NCBI RefSeq assembly: GCF_964019385.1
Contig: NC_088645.1
Span: 17,538,180-17,602,179 of the forward strand
Length of the DNA stretch: 64,000 nt
Direction: 5' to 3'
Source: Sycon ciliatum
Lineage: Eukaryota > Porifera > Calcarea > Leucosolenida > Sycettidae
The notes under the pieces were generated by a model. The model did no database searches. It was not told the origin of the DNA and saw nothing but the letters and a program-made list of their open reading frames with translations. Position numbers and translations under genes: made by a program. Positions 29,914-41,259 of the stretch are shown here, piece by piece. How positions within the stretch are numbered: the first letter of the stretch is position 1; every line of letters starts with the position of its first letter.

Positions 29914-30401
29914 TCAATTCTTTGGGAAAGCAATCACCTCCTCGTATTCACAATCAATTGGATTTGTTGTGGTGCTTCGCCCGTGCTTGGTCGGTGGTGG
30001 TGCAGTTTCTTCATACACAGGATTGACTGTCATGTAAACTTGGCTGGGACAGCTGGAAGACGCCATGTTGGTAACGTTCGAAAATCCCGTTGTAGCCGTG
30101 TTATTGACCACCAGTTGAGTAGTACAATCGGATAACACGTACAGTTCACTTGGCGTCAGCGTAGCAGCATCCTCTTGACCTTGGCGTGCTTCCCGTCGTG
30201 TTGTACCCCTACATACTGCTCCGGTTGTACATTGAGCTCGGGTTCTTTTCTTCCTCTTCACACAGTACACTAGAGTAATGACACTCAGAAGTACTGCAAG
30301 GACGGAAGTTGCTGCCACCAGAATATAGACCGTTGTGTGAGACATGGTAATCGTGCTCTCGTCCCCTGTTGTGATTGATCTAACAGTTGTAGTGCCTATA
30401 C
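29914..30401 (-). CDS. gene C last exon: transmembrane helix and short tail
   Basis: Acceptor CCTGTAG/GT at 30402 in phase 1. The stalk TTTVRSITTGDESTITM leads into the helix TVYILVAATSVLAVLLSVIT and the basic KRKKRTR. The tail has tyrosine motifs ELYVLS, QVYMTV, PVYEET and CEYEEV, ending at AFPKN. The gene D exon is nearly the same except for changes at two motifs. Confidence 0.8.
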
Positions 30402-33400
30402 CTACAGGTAGATACATGAAAAACAGGATCATTAAAAACTAAGTTTTTGAACAGCTGAAATATTCATCAGTTGAGGTCGTTGGCAAAGAGAAATATTCGA
30501 ACAAATATTGACGGTCACACCAGGACTCGATCTTTTTGTATTTCTTATGAAATAGAAGGTGCTGTGAAAAGTGTGGTAATTACTACTTAAATTTATACAA
30601 AGAGAAAACCAAGGAACTACAAGATACGCTATACTGTCCAATAACACCACCAGTTACTAAACAATCAGCTCATGCGACAACATTGCACGACACTGACCGA
30701 CTGTACTGACGTTCTATAACTAACTGGCTAACAGCTCTAGCACATCTTGGATGCGCACTCCAACAGCCTTCCAACTTGGAAGGTTCTAAGATAGAAATAC
30801 CATAAGGAGGCTCTCCATCTGAATCCAATTACTACTTTAGTTTTTAGCTAACTCGGATGGTGAGCCAATTAAATTATTGGTCATAACTCGTAACATTTTG
30901 TCCTTCTTCTTTTCACAATTATTTAGTTTTTAGTGTCAGGTAAAAGAACGTCCGTCTCTCATGTCATGCATTGGAGGCTATATTATTGATTTCGCCTACC
31001 CTTCACCGATTTATGCCTTCAGAAGGAGCAGATTTCCTCGCTCACACTTTTGAATGAAACATGAAATCTTTATGAGCTAAAACCCGTCACCACAACGCGC
31101 TCTCAGCCGAACAAATGCACTAAGCGTAAACATAGCTTGCATACAATGTATGCCAATGTTCTACTGTATAAGAACACATTTTTCGTTTAATACGAAATCT
31201 TTCGTTATATCACTCCACCAGCAGGCGTATCACGTCCTTAATTTCGTTTTTGGTCGAGGTCTGCCAAATGCTGCAGTCTGACGATCGCTGAAATGCGTGA
31301 AACTTGAAGTTACAGCTATAAAGCTTTTCACCTCCATTATATGTACACATCAAATGTATGCCACTGTTTAATCAGGTTGCAAAGCCTAAATTTTGCAATT
31401 ACGAGCCTGTTTCCATGCATGATAATTTCCAGTTGCCATGTGACAGAGGCACATTATGCAACTACTTCTCACGCACATAATGCCGTTGTTTCTTCCTTTA
31501 TTCTTTCTTTTGGCTTATCATGTTTTATCAGCAACCCAGAAGATCAGTCCTCTGTCAATTTTCGCATTGCTCTAAAGGCTCATTACTCTCAGCATAGATA
31601 TTCTCTGACTGGAATTCCGAACTTTTCCGTTTGAGAATTTTTTTTCCTTGAAATTAATCCTTGCTGGGTTTTTTCATCTAAATGTCCCGCTATTATCTGC
31701 AGAGGTGATTTCTTCCCTCGTCGATTTCTTTCCTGCTTTTATACCTCGATATTTAGGTACTTGTTTCCCTTCTTCCCATGCTTCATCTTCCACTCTCCTC
31801 TCCCCATTTCCCCATTTTTCTTGCGATATTTATGTGGGAGACTTCCGTGATAAGCATCCATTTGCTTTTGGAGAATCCTTTTAAATAAATACAATACAAT
31901 ACAATACAAGATGTTGATGAAAACATAATAATGTCCAGTCAGTACAGATAGCACCTCCAGCGGGTCAGTGGCCACATATTTTACATTGGGACCACATACT
32001 TTACATTGGGTCCAATTAGCTTTACTGCAAACCAGATGAATGCAAATGCAGTAATTTGACCTGGCACAAAAAAATTTGCATGGAGTGTGAATCTTGCTAC
32101 AAAAACACGACCATCCTCTCATTTGATAGGCAAAGAGTGCTCACTGGTGACTTACCTGAACAGTTGACGTCGTAATTCCCTGCCAAACATGGACAATTGT
32201 AGGATCCATCGGTGTTTGTACAAGCACGATTCTCACTATTGATCTCGCCGCTACACACGTCAAGTTCATCTGTACATTCATTGATGTCTGTAGGGAATAT
32301 AAGACATGGTCCTACGTCAGTACTTGATATACATGTAAAGGTACATGGTTTCTTTTAGGAATGAATCATGCTACCTAAACTGTGGATGTCTTGCCATGTT
32401 TAATGCATATACCGGTAAATTCGTCTGCTGCACAAGCTGTGTCGGAGGCTCAAGTCTAAATTTATGGTTTTTATTGATCCGTTTTTGAGGAAGTTTACTT
32501 TTTTATGCTGCTGCTCCTTGTGTGCTCCGTGTGCGGTTGTTTGGGTTATTTTCTTTAAGTTTGGGTTCTTTTCATTTGCTTTGGGTTCTTTTCATTTGCT
32601 TTGAGTTATTTACATTTCAAAATTGTTTTCGATTTAGGTGCATTTCTATCATTGATAAAGATGGTTTTTCCCCTTACAAGAGGCTTGAAACACTGTAAAT
32701 TCTCTCTTGCTATGTCTCCTTGGTATGTGAACATTCGTGACGTCATCACAGATTTATCTATGAAACTATTGTACTTCTATCTCAAAATTTCTTTGGGTGT
32801 GAAATCGCATCAAATGCACAACTTTGTATTTTAAACACCCACTCTCCGACAAGGCAATTGTGTACCTTCGCATGAAAATCCAGAGTAGCCGTCTGTGCAA
32901 ACACATTGATAAGATCCAATTGTGTTTTGACAATAGCTGCTAGCGGTGCCGTTGCAGATGTCCTTGTCCTTCTCGCACTCGTCTAGATCTGAGCATTGCA
33001 ATGGAAAGCAATAATACGGAGATTCTTAAAATTACCCTCCTGTCCAATCATCCGAACGCAGAGTGGGCCGAGCACTCTCATGCAAAGTACCACTTGTACG
33101 TGAACACCGTCTGCATGCTCTACTCCATGACAATATCACATACTTAGTAACTGTTAGCATAATAATCTCGATGTAGCGCACAACTCCTCCTTTTGCTTGC
33201 CGTGAGATATGCTCGCCACCTTAGCTTATATCCTCAGTACTGACCTATTTTTTAAATGAGCTTGTAGCTAGGTGGGGTTCACAAACAATAATGATCATGC
33301 TCAAACATGTACTTCGAAGTAGAGAACCACAATACATAATGTGTTGCTACTCTTGTACCTTGACACTGAGGTCCGGCAAAGCCTCTTCTGCACGAGCATT

Positions 33401-36400
33401 CAAATGATCCTTCAGTGTTTGTACAATTGCTATTCTCAACATCAATGCAGACGTCCTTGGTCGTCTTGCATTCGTCAAAGTCTGTAGAAAAATGAAGAAA
33501 AACAATGTCATTCAAAAGTGCTCTGTGCAATACGCTCGACAGCTGGATAACATGAATCGACAGTTATCACATCTTTTCTACATCAATCTACATGTAGTAA
33601 GAACCCGGTCACACGGAGGAAAATGTGGAAAAAATCCGTGGTTTCCATGGATATGAATTTTGTCGCTAAACGGGACATTTGAGCACTACCATACTAACTG
33701 ATGGCCTAACTCTTTCTTCTTTTGAAAAAAAATGTCAGCACCCACTCAATTCACACAGTTAAGTAAAGCCGAATTAGGACCGGAACGTTTCGTCCCTTTT
33801 CATCATTGGTAAGCACTAGTACAGGGAATAATGGAAAAATGTCAAAATACAACAACTTCTAGAGCTACAGCAAAAGCATAGGTCGTTGCTCTATAAGTTG
33901 CTATATTTTGGCATTTTCCCATTATTCTCTGCACTTAAGGTTGTTAGGTTGAGTTGGGTAACTCCGCTCTTCTTCCTCGCTCACCGGAGGAATTTCTCCA
34001 GTCTCCTCGCGCAACTGGGGAGCACTCCAATGGAGAGAGAAAGATTTTTATAGGGCGGCTTGGTGTGAGAGGTGGACTGAGACTTGCCGTGACGGCGCTA
34101 ACGGCGAATATCAAGACCTTACGGCCACGGAGCTGCGGGACTCTGCGCTGGTCGTCTATCCGTGTGGAGGCAAAGCAAACGCGGGCAACATTCTGCTGAA
34201 GCGAGCGTGGAGCTGAAGCTGGATTGGTGACTGACGTACCTGCTTACTCCACAACACCGGCGCATAATGATGTGCATGTACAAGACTTCGTGAGTATTCA
34301 ACTCAAATTCGTGTTCCGTCAGCGTCAGTATCAGCAAGTACAGTCATGTAGTACAATTTGTTCCCAAAATAACTTCGGGACAGTCTGTTCATGGTTTTCA
34401 TTTGTATTGGACTCGTTCTCTACACTTGCGATAATTTAGCGGCAATTCTAACGTTGTAGCGTTGTTCTCTTGTAATTTAGTGGAACCTGTATTGAGTACC
34501 TGAGTTTTATGTTTCGTTACATTTTCGTCAGATCTCCTGTGTACCGGTTTTGTGGCACAATGATTATAGCCATTATATTTGGTCGTCTCCATTCTTGTGC
34601 AATCATGCATTATGTAGGTTGGTTCTCTTCATGTTATTGTGACCAATTTCATAGATGTTGGTTGCCTTGTTGCTTTCTCTCCCCTCTCCTCTCACCCAAG
34701 CCATTCTGCATAAGCGAAGCTGTGGACGCAGCATACTGCTGCTACACTTCAACGCGGGAATGCGTATAATAATAATATAATAATTCGTTTGCTAAACTGG
34801 CTTTCCTTGACTGCGTGGATTGCGTCGGTACTGACACTTTTTTTCGAAATTGGAAGGATACTGAGACCTTTGGTCGGGGGAGTCCACAACGCCCACCTAC
34901 ACAGCTGCGCTAGTGGATACTAGTAGTCAGCCCTGACTCAATAGTTGTTTGTTCTGCCAAACCTCAACTTCTGTGTTCTAGTCGTTTCTTCGTTCTCCCT
35001 GTAACTTTGTTATCTGAAACTCGGATGTTGAGCCAAAAATAAATGTAGAAAGGAAAAGGACATATGGATACGAGTTAAGAGTAACTCTCCATAACTGTAA
35101 CCAGATACTATTATACAGTCGGAAAGTGCAACAACTGGGTACAAAACTGACAGAGGACGGAGACATTCGACGACCTGACACCTAGCTTCAACACATCTCC
35201 GTAGCGCTAACCGACAGCCTTCCAACTCGGAAGGTTCAAGGTGATGGAAAGACCGAAGAGGGGAAGGTAAGCGCAACGAACACGAGCACAAGCTACAGTC
35301 CCAACGGAACAAAGAATGTCGATTGTTATTGAACGATTACGAGACCAGTACGACATTTGACAAAGCAGTCTCACTACAATTCGAAGCAGCAACGCAGCAC
35401 ACCACCCAACTTGGGTGGGTCATAAATATCAAAGATAAGTAAAGAAGGTTGTTAAATATCCTACTGGTCTCGTCATCGTCCAGTAACAATCGACATTCTT
35501 TGTTCCGTTGGGACTGTAGCTTGTGCTCGTTTTCGCTGCGCTTACCCTCCCCTCTTTGGTCTTTCCATCACCTTAAACCTTCCGAGTCGGAAGGCTGTCG
35601 GTTACACCAAGTACAGGATACACTGGCTGCAGAAATCCACCGCGGGAACCATCAAATTATTACTAACCTTGGCATGTTCCGCCAGCCTGTGTAAACGAGG
35701 GGTGGCACACGCAGGAGTAGGAACCATAGTTATTGAAACATCGGCCAGAATCAACTCCACTGTACGGATTGCATAGATGTGGAGTTTCTGTACATTCATT
35801 AACGTCTATACAAGCACCGATATTATAGGTATATGCAAGCATCAAGAGGATAGTGAACACTTAGTCGCAACTCAGAGTTTCAGACACTCTTGAGACGAAC
35901 CTCGCTGCTTTCCCCTGTCAGAGTCAACAACACACTTTTTTGTTCTGCAGCGTCGGGAGTTGTGTTGGAGTAGAAATGTCTCACTAGACGTCGCAAGGTG
36001 CCTGCTTTCCTGCTCAGGTATGAGGTTGGACGTATTTCAGCATGGTGGAGTGGTAAAATTCCAAAAAGTTAATTTCAAGGAAACCCAATGCTGTAGACAG
36101 CAACATGTTTTGGCCGTACATGCCTTATCAGTACAGCGACGAGCTTTAAGTAAGCGAAGCTACCAGCCAATGGCTAATGAGTACGTAGGCCTTTCATCAT
36201 CGCTTGTAAATTGGCTTTTCATTATTTGTCAGGGACGATGGCTCTCGTCCTCTGGCATGCTTGCGTGGCTAAGCGGTGCTTCGTCAGGACCTCCTCCAAG
36301 GTGAAGCAATGTTGGCTTGATGGAAGTTTGTTCTTAGCTTGTTCGTTTACGCTGTTCCTGTTTGTAGACCCATATCTTATGTGATGTTCCGACCATATCT

Positions 36401-37939
36401 GAGGGGTATGCCAGTTTCATGCTTGAGAAACTTTGTCAAGGGCTTGGCACAGTCGGTCTACACCTATTCTGAATTACTGCAATATTTGGGCGAAATCGGA
36501 GAGATCAACGTGAGCACATTGTCTGGTTTTCTCAGACATACTCTCTTAAAATGTCACAAACAGAAGGATAATGTTTCATTTTTACTATTCTGCTGTTGAA
36601 ATGTTACAAAATTCCGCTGTTGCATGCGTATTAGCACCTCATTGACCAAGCTCGTTCCTCATTATTCATTCCATTTGGCCTAAGCGAAGACTAGCCAAGC
36701 TTGCTTGGCGTGACAACGCGAATAGGTTGATGATACTATAAATAATAATAATAAACAGAAGGATGAACAGTTGCGATGTCGTAACTCTGAGTTTAAAAAA
36801 TGTAATCGATCATTCGATGTCCTAAGAAGAAGATCCGAGTCAGTTCATGTGACTCAGAGTTACGAAATCGCAAATGTTCGTCTTTCTGCTTGTGTATTGC
36901 GCTCTTTGCCTTCTGCAAATCGCGCCCTCTAAAAACGGTGCATGAACCCCACACAGTTGACATTTAATCATGTTCCGTTCATGAAGTTAACAACATTAGC
37001 TTCATAATTTCCACTGAAGGGTGGGAAGCGAAAATGATGACTCTGGAATACGATCATCTTCAAACGTACATTGTAGATAATAATAATAATAACACAGATA
37101 CGCGTACAACATGCACAGCCGTGCCATACATGCTTCCGCTGCTGTTCTCTAGCTCTGTCCATTATGTATGTCAATATCCAGCAGTTGTGGCGACTCCTTC
37201 AAATTATCTGCCGCCATTCATTGCGATCTGCAGCAAACTGTCTTAGGTCGTCCAGATGGATTCGGCTCGAGAGGCCCGGCTTGCCTCTGCTGACATTATA
37301 TTGGTATACCTATGTCTGGACTCATTCCGTCCATTTCTCTACATAATTCAAAACGGGAAAATGGGATGATGATTTGTAAAAAGAGCTTACCCTCGCAAAC
37401 CAGAGATATGAATGGCTCAATACCGACCAGGGGTGTGCGACATCTATTTCGGTTCCGTATTTTAAATCTGATACGGGTACGTCTCAGAATGGGTAGTACT
37501 ATCCTTAGTTCATCGTACCACTTCGCTCCATTTCTATCAATATGCTGGTGATGAGAAAATTGTACAGATGTCCAACTTGACCACACCTCTCCATTGTGCT
37601 GTTGACGATGCACACTGAAGTCACACATACCTAGTGACGTGAACGAAATCTTACGAGCTACCAAGTTGCAATTTCCAGGATATTTGAAAACTACTGTGTA
37701 TGGTGTGCTGGACGACAGCTGAGTTTGCGGTGTGCTTCTAGTAGCAGTAGCAGTAGCAGTAGCAGTAGCAGTAGCATTAGCAGTAGTGAAAGAGACGTAA
37801 CTCCGAATGATACTGTCATCGTTTGTAACCCGTTGAGTGTATCGATTGATGGCTCCACATGATATTTCTTGGGCAGAAGTTGAGTATATCCAGCACATTG
37901 AGGGCAGCAAGCAGAATAGTACACTGGTTCTCAATGGAT
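29914..37939 (-). CDS. gene C: EGF-domain transmembrane receptor, four EGF modules
   Basis: Exons 37939-37391 (leader and ectodomain), 35805-35668, 33481-33359, 32988-32866, 32287-32156 (EGF) and 30401-29914 (transmembrane and tail) join in phase 1 to one open frame, about 516 aa without the initiator exon. It is the close tandem duplicate of gene D. The tail is short (about 130 aa) and unrelated to the A/B tails, with ELYVLSD, QVYMTVNPVYEET and CEYEEVIAF. No in-frame ATG precedes the leader. It lacks the EGF exon that D keeps at 57561-57692; a foldback element sits in that interval. The ectodomain has an expanded Ala-Thr repeat. Likely a surface receptor that signals by phosphotyrosine docking. 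Confidence 0.72.
30845..30930. repeat. MITE-like repeat (TCGGATGGTGAGCCAA family)
   Basis: CTCGGATGGTGAGCCAATTA followed by ACTCGTAACATTTTGTCCTT. Family members are at 22190, 35020 and 54515. In unit D this stretch is missing between 43250 and 43260, so it is an insertion in C. Confidence 0.5.
31545..31907 (+). mobile_element. 363-bp retroposon with (ATACA)n tail and AAGAT duplication
   Basis: Flanked by AAGAT at 31540-31544 and 31908-31912; unit D has a single AAGAT at the empty site near 52986. The insert ends in AAATAAATACAATACAATAC. Its first bases translate as FRIALKAHYS.., which resembles the end of a LINE ORF, so it is probably a 5'-truncated LINE. Confidence 0.65.
32156..32287 (-). 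CDS. gene C membrane-proximal EGF module
   Basis: 132 bp, phase 1-1, DINECTDELDVC start, acceptor CTACAG/AC, donor TCAG/GTAAGT. Confidence 0.85.
32866..32988 (-). CDS. gene C EGF module 3
   Basis: 123 bp, phase 1-1, DLDECEKDKDIC start, acceptor GCTCAG/AT, donor GAAG/GTACAC. The counterpart in D is broken. Confidence 0.85.
33359..33481 (-). CDS. gene C EGF module 2
   Basis: 123 bp, phase 1-1, DFDECKTTKDVC start, acceptor TCTACAG/AC, donor CAAG/GTACAA. The second residue is Phe instead of the usual Ile or Val. Confidence 0.85.
33925..34775 (+). mobile_element. insertion in gene C intron with (ATA)n tail, absent from D
   Basis: Unit D runs from TTATTCTCTGTACTTAA (about 56693) almost straight into GTTCGTTTGCTAAACTGGC, while unit C has about 850 extra bases between the same anchors. 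The insert ends in GTATAATAATAATATAATAA, a simple tail as in non-LTR retroposons. Short frames inside (33954-34199) are not recognisable. Confidence 0.5.
35020..35130. repeat. MITE-like repeat (TCGGATGTTGAGCCAA family)
   Basis: CTCGGATGTTGAGCCAAAAA, then GAAAGGAAAAGGACA and TACGAGTTAAGAG, the same family as at 22190-22335, 30845-30930 and 54515-54660. It directly precedes the foldback element and may be part of one composite. Confidence 0.45.
35209..35606. repeat. 398-bp foldback element in gene C
   Basis: The left arm starts ACCGACAGCCTTCCAACTCG at 35208 and runs about 137 bp. The right arm, 35462-35606, ends CCTTCCGAGTCGGAAGGCTG then TCGGT and is its imperfect reverse complement (GAAGGTAAGCGCA / TGCGCTTACCCTC; CAAAGAATGTCGATTGTTA / TAACAATCGACATTCTTTG). 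No coding frame. It occupies the region where gene D has an EGF exon. Confidence 0.65.
35668..35805 (-). CDS. gene C EGF module 1
   Basis: 138 bp, phase 1-1, DVNECTETPHLC start. Acceptor TATAG/AC, donor CAAG/GTTAG. One residue change aside, it matches the B and D first modules. Confidence 0.85.
37391..37939 (-). CDS. gene C leader and novel ectodomain exon
   Basis: 549 bp, phase 1-1, acceptor GATTACAG/AT, donor GAGG/GTAAGC. Leader SVLFCLLPSMCWIYS, then the five-cysteine domain with VFKYPGNCNLVARKISF and LVCEGK. A GTAGCA hexanucleotide array at about 37738-37782 (plus strand) encodes a run of Ala-Thr pairs, longer than in B and D, which explains the extra length. Confidence 0.75.
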
Positions 37940-39240
37940 CTGTAATCAATATGAAGATATTCACACAATATGATCAGTTGTCTTGCTGAGCGAAATACCA
38001 CTAATCAGTGGAACGTTCGTGAACATTCTACAGTTAGCTGTCCCTTGATTCTGAATTTGGAAACCAGCGCGGGGAAGCTGTCTTTCTTTCTGCTGACTAT
38101 TCAAACTCATACAAAAGCCTGGCGACCACGGGCTTGTCAATCTCGACCAGCGGCAGCGGCGTGTGAACATTGCGTAACTTCAAGTACAAACATTAATCAA
38201 TGAATTCCAATGTTATGAAAGAATGTATTGGGTCCTGAGGGAATACCTGTTCCAATATGGGAGAAATTCACTCTGTCAATATTGCGCCACCAGCACAGAG
38301 TTTGGTGCCATGATTCTTTTTCCCTTCTTTCCAGTCATGCTCTACTGCACTGGGATTTCCCTTTGCTGGCTGAATAACGCTTCATGAGATTTCCTGAGGT
38401 TTTCGCCCCTAACGTACTACTTGCACGAGTATGTTCGCTGACCAGTAGCACTGCCCTATTTCTACACGTACACTTCAGACATACGGATTAAAGTTCAAAC
38501 CAGCACGAAATAATTAGGTCGGCTTGCAAACACTCCAGTCATGCTCTACTGCACTGGGATTTAAATATACTAAATATAGCCGTCTGATGTTTCCAACAGC
38601 CCTCCGCCTCCTGTGTACGTGAAGCAATGTTCTAGAGAATTGACCATCCTTTTTTCTGAAGCGATGCCATCTGCGGCCATGCTCTTCTGTAGAAGCAGTA
38701 GGTATGAACCAATTCTTCTCAGCCTCCCGTCATTTCAAGAATCGAACCCGTCAAACATTAGGTTTACTACGTCGTGTGCGTATTCAGAACGAGGCAAAGG
38801 TGTGAATAAGTCTTCCAAGTCTATTTCGCTATTTACAAATGCATGGAACTTCTTTGCAAGCTGAGAACAAGTAAGTAGTACAGACCATCCCTAGTTGCCT
38901 TCTTTTGGTGTGCATGATCGATTACAGACCTCCACGGGCTATGACATGTATTAGTGCACTGGCCCTATTAGCAACGAAATGAACTTACTTTTACCATACG
39001 GTTTCATGTTATTATCCATCCTTGGGATATGGCCGGTGGTGTAGCGAACTCTGCACAGAAGACGATCTCTTGTTGACAATACAGCGTGTGCAAGAAATGC
39101 CAACCATGATCACGGTGCTGTCTATGTTTTATGGTTACTGTAGGAGCAAGGAAAAGGAGACGACCCCTTACTCGGATGGCCCTGTTGTGCCAACCATGTA
39201 TAACCATCTGCTTGGTGTCTAAACACATTATACGTGCTTG
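37940..39240. other. conserved 5' flank of gene C
   Basis: Duplicate of 26400-27700 and 60790-62040. A conserved small frame on the minus strand (38170 to 37961, about 69 codons, ending KTTDHIV) is almost identical in D (61036-60809), runs to a stop just upstream of the leader exon and could be an upstream ORF or merely young sequence. Confidence 0.4.
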
Positions 39241-39264
39241 CTTCGAGCACGTTTTCCCCCAAAT

Positions 39265-39806
39265 GGGCAGCAATTCGGAACAGGTGTAATCAACAAATGC
39301 GCCGCAATTCGGAACCGGTGTAATCAACAAATGGACCGCAATTCGAAACAGGTGTAATCGACAAATGGGCCGCAATTCGGAACAGGTGTAATCAACAAAT
39401 GGGCCGCAATTCGGAACAGGTGTAATCAACAGATGGGCCGCAATTCGGAACAGGTGTAGTCAACAAAACGGCCGCAATTCGGAACAGGTGTCATCACCAG
39501 TTGGGCCGCAATTCGGAACAGGTGTAATCAACAAATGGGCCGCAAATCGGAACAGGTGCAATCAACAAATGGGCCGCAATTCGGAACAGGTGAAGTCAAC
39601 AAAAGGGCCGCAATTCGGAACAGGTGTAATCAACAAATGGGCCGCAATTCGGAACAGGTGTAATCAACAAATGCGCCGCAAATCGGAAACGGTGCAATCA
39701 ACAAATGGGCCGCAATTCGGAACAGGTATAATCAACAAATGGGCCGCAATTCGGAACAGGTGTGATCAACAAATGTGCCGATATTCGGAACAGGTGTAAT
39801 CAACTG
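39265..39806. repeat. 34-bp minisatellite, about 16 copies
   Basis: Tandem unit GGGCCGCAATTCGGAACAGG plus TGTAATCAACAAAT, 34 bp, repeated about 16 times with a few point changes. The same array has 11 copies at 62059-62432 and a single copy at about 27717-27750 in the B unit. Confidence 0.9.
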
Positions 39807-39857
39807 TCAGCAAGGAGACCTAACCATACCAGTAAAATGTTATAGATTCGTTCGGCC

Positions 39858-39858
<1 letters not shown>

Positions 39859-39906
<48 letters not shown>

Positions 39907-39919
39907 GTGTGTGTGTGTG
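39859..39919. repeat. (GT)n microsatellite
   Basis: GT run with few interruptions, directly before the LINE C-terminal fragment at 39925. Matches 27800-27833 and 62481-62559 in the other units. Confidence 0.9.
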
Positions 39920-39924
39920 AACCC

Positions 39925-40354
39925 TCGGCATTGACTGTGATGTCGCTGACATCATCCGGGAATATCTACTGCGTTGGCTTGGCCATGTTGGCCGGATGAA
40001 CGACGACCGGATGCCGAAGCGAGTTTTGTTTGGGGAGCTCCCTGCAACACGCCATGGTCCACGCAAGCGGTAGCGTGACGTCATCGTGGATGATCTCCGC
40101 TCAATCAGCCCCCCTGTGCCTTCTGACTGCTGATTTGATGCCGCCCAGGATCGCTCTGCCTGGAGGCAGATTGCTCATCGTCGTCCTCCCGCCCGTGCTC
40201 CTTCTGATCCTGACTCTGGCTTCCGCTGCGCATGTGGAAAGGTCTGTCGTCGTCCAGGGGACCGCAAGCGCCACGCTCCGTACTGCAACGCTAGCAGATA
40301 GTCCCTTCGCTATCATTGCCATCGGCAATGGGCACGTTCAAGGTTCAAGATTCA

Positions 40355-40356
<2 letters not shown>
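39925..40356 (+). mobile_element. LINE 3' fragment with C-terminal zinc finger, 3' hairpin and GT tail
   Basis: One frame from about 39939 reads LRWLGHVGRMNDDRMPKR, VLFGELPATRHG, AAQDRSAWR and CACGKVCRRPGDRKRHAPYC. This is a typical LINE ORF2 C-terminus with a CxCx..Hx..C zinc-finger-like end. Two stops both fall at expected Trp codons (TAG near 40069, TGA near 40126), so it is dead. After the stop comes CGCTATCATTGCC-ATC-GGCAATGGGC (hairpin 40314-40330), GTTCAAGATTCAAGG and a (GT)n run to 40427. It is 5' truncated. Confidence 0.75.

Positions 40357-40427
<71 letters not shown>
40357..40427. repeat. (GT)n microsatellite, LINE tail
   Basis: About 35 GT units directly after the LINE 3' hairpin. 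Counterpart at 63256-63320. Confidence 0.9.
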
Positions 40428-40429
<2 letters not shown>

Positions 40430-40473
40430 CGGGCTCACTGGTGGGAGTTTTGATTGATATAGTTTTGGTATTT

Positions 40474-40830
40474 GTCAAGCTGACGGTCTGCCCAAGTGTA
40501 CCCTGTTTGGGGAGCTCTCTGCAACTCGACCTCAGCACGGCCGACGCAAGCGTTGGCGGGATGTGGTTGTGGACGACTTCAACCGCATTCATCCACCTGT
40601 CCCCGAGAAGGACTAGCTCGACACTGCCCAGAACCGCTCGGAGTGGGGGGAGGTCATCCACCGTTGTCCTCAGCCTCGTGATGTCTCCGCCGAGCCAGAG
40701 TATTGTTGTGCTTGCGGGAAGACGTGTCGCCATCCCGGCGATCTCAAGCACCACAAACCTTTCTGCCGGTTGCCGCCGAATTAGTCCTTTCGCTATCATT
40801 GCCTACGGCATTGGGCAAGTTCAAGGTTCA
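40474..40830 (+). mobile_element. second LINE 3' fragment with zinc-finger C-terminus
   Basis: The frame from about 40482 reads LPKCTLFGELSATRPQHGRR, RWRDVVVDDFNRIHPPVP, TAQNRSEW and CACGKTCRHPGDLKHHKPFC. It is a relative of the fragment at 39925, with one stop (TAG at a Trp position near 40612). A 3' hairpin TGCC-TAC-GGCA (about 40799-40810) and GGGCAAGTTCAAGGTTCAA follow. It stands in tandem with the first fragment in both units C and D. Confidence 0.7.
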
Positions 40831-40994
40831 AATGGGGAAAGACAAAGCGAAGCGAGGCTCAACCGAGGACAGGAGCTCGAGACGCAGCACTACTGAAGAG
40901 TGAAGTAGAAGAACCACACACTGTATGCAGACCAACCGCACAAACCAAGCAGGGTGCAAACGCACACAGCTAAATCGAAATGAATCTCACACGG

Positions 40995-41240
40995 CTTCGA
41001 GGTGTGTGTGTGTATGTACATGTGTATGTGCGTTTGTGTGTGCATGTGCGTGTGTGCGTGTGTGCGCGTGAGTGTGTATATTTGTGTGCGTGTGTATACG
41101 TGTGCGAGTGTCCGTGCGTGAGTAAGCACGTGTATGTGCGTGTTTGCCACGGAGCGAGCGAGCGAGTATGTGTGTATGTCGGAATGTTCGTCTACGCGTG
41201 TTTGTATACATGTATGTGTGTATGTGTGTGTATTTAGTCA
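40995..41240. repeat. degenerate GT-rich tract
   Basis: GTGTGTATGTACATGTGTAT-type repeats, counterpart of 28445-28690 and 63898-64000. Long Cys/Val or His/Thr frames here are not genes. Confidence 0.8.
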
Positions 41241-41259
41241 GGATCGTGGATCGATATTT

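Noticed and set aside
39488-39799. 103-codon frame with repeated GTGVINKWAAIRNRC
   Set aside because: Translation of the 34-bp minisatellite in rotating frames; not conserved as protein between units.
39265-39806. Regular 34-bp repeats resembling a CRISPR array
   Set aside because: Units are contiguous with no unique spacers, the setting is an animal genome, and no cas-like gene is present; it is a minisatellite.
40329-40428. CVCVCV and THTHTH protein frames
   Set aside because: Pure GT-repeat translations, also seen at 28516, 40890, 62257 and 63085.
40474-40830. Independent zinc-finger gene
   Set aside because: The CxC..H..C end is the usual C-terminus of this LINE family, and stops interrupt the frame in both units.
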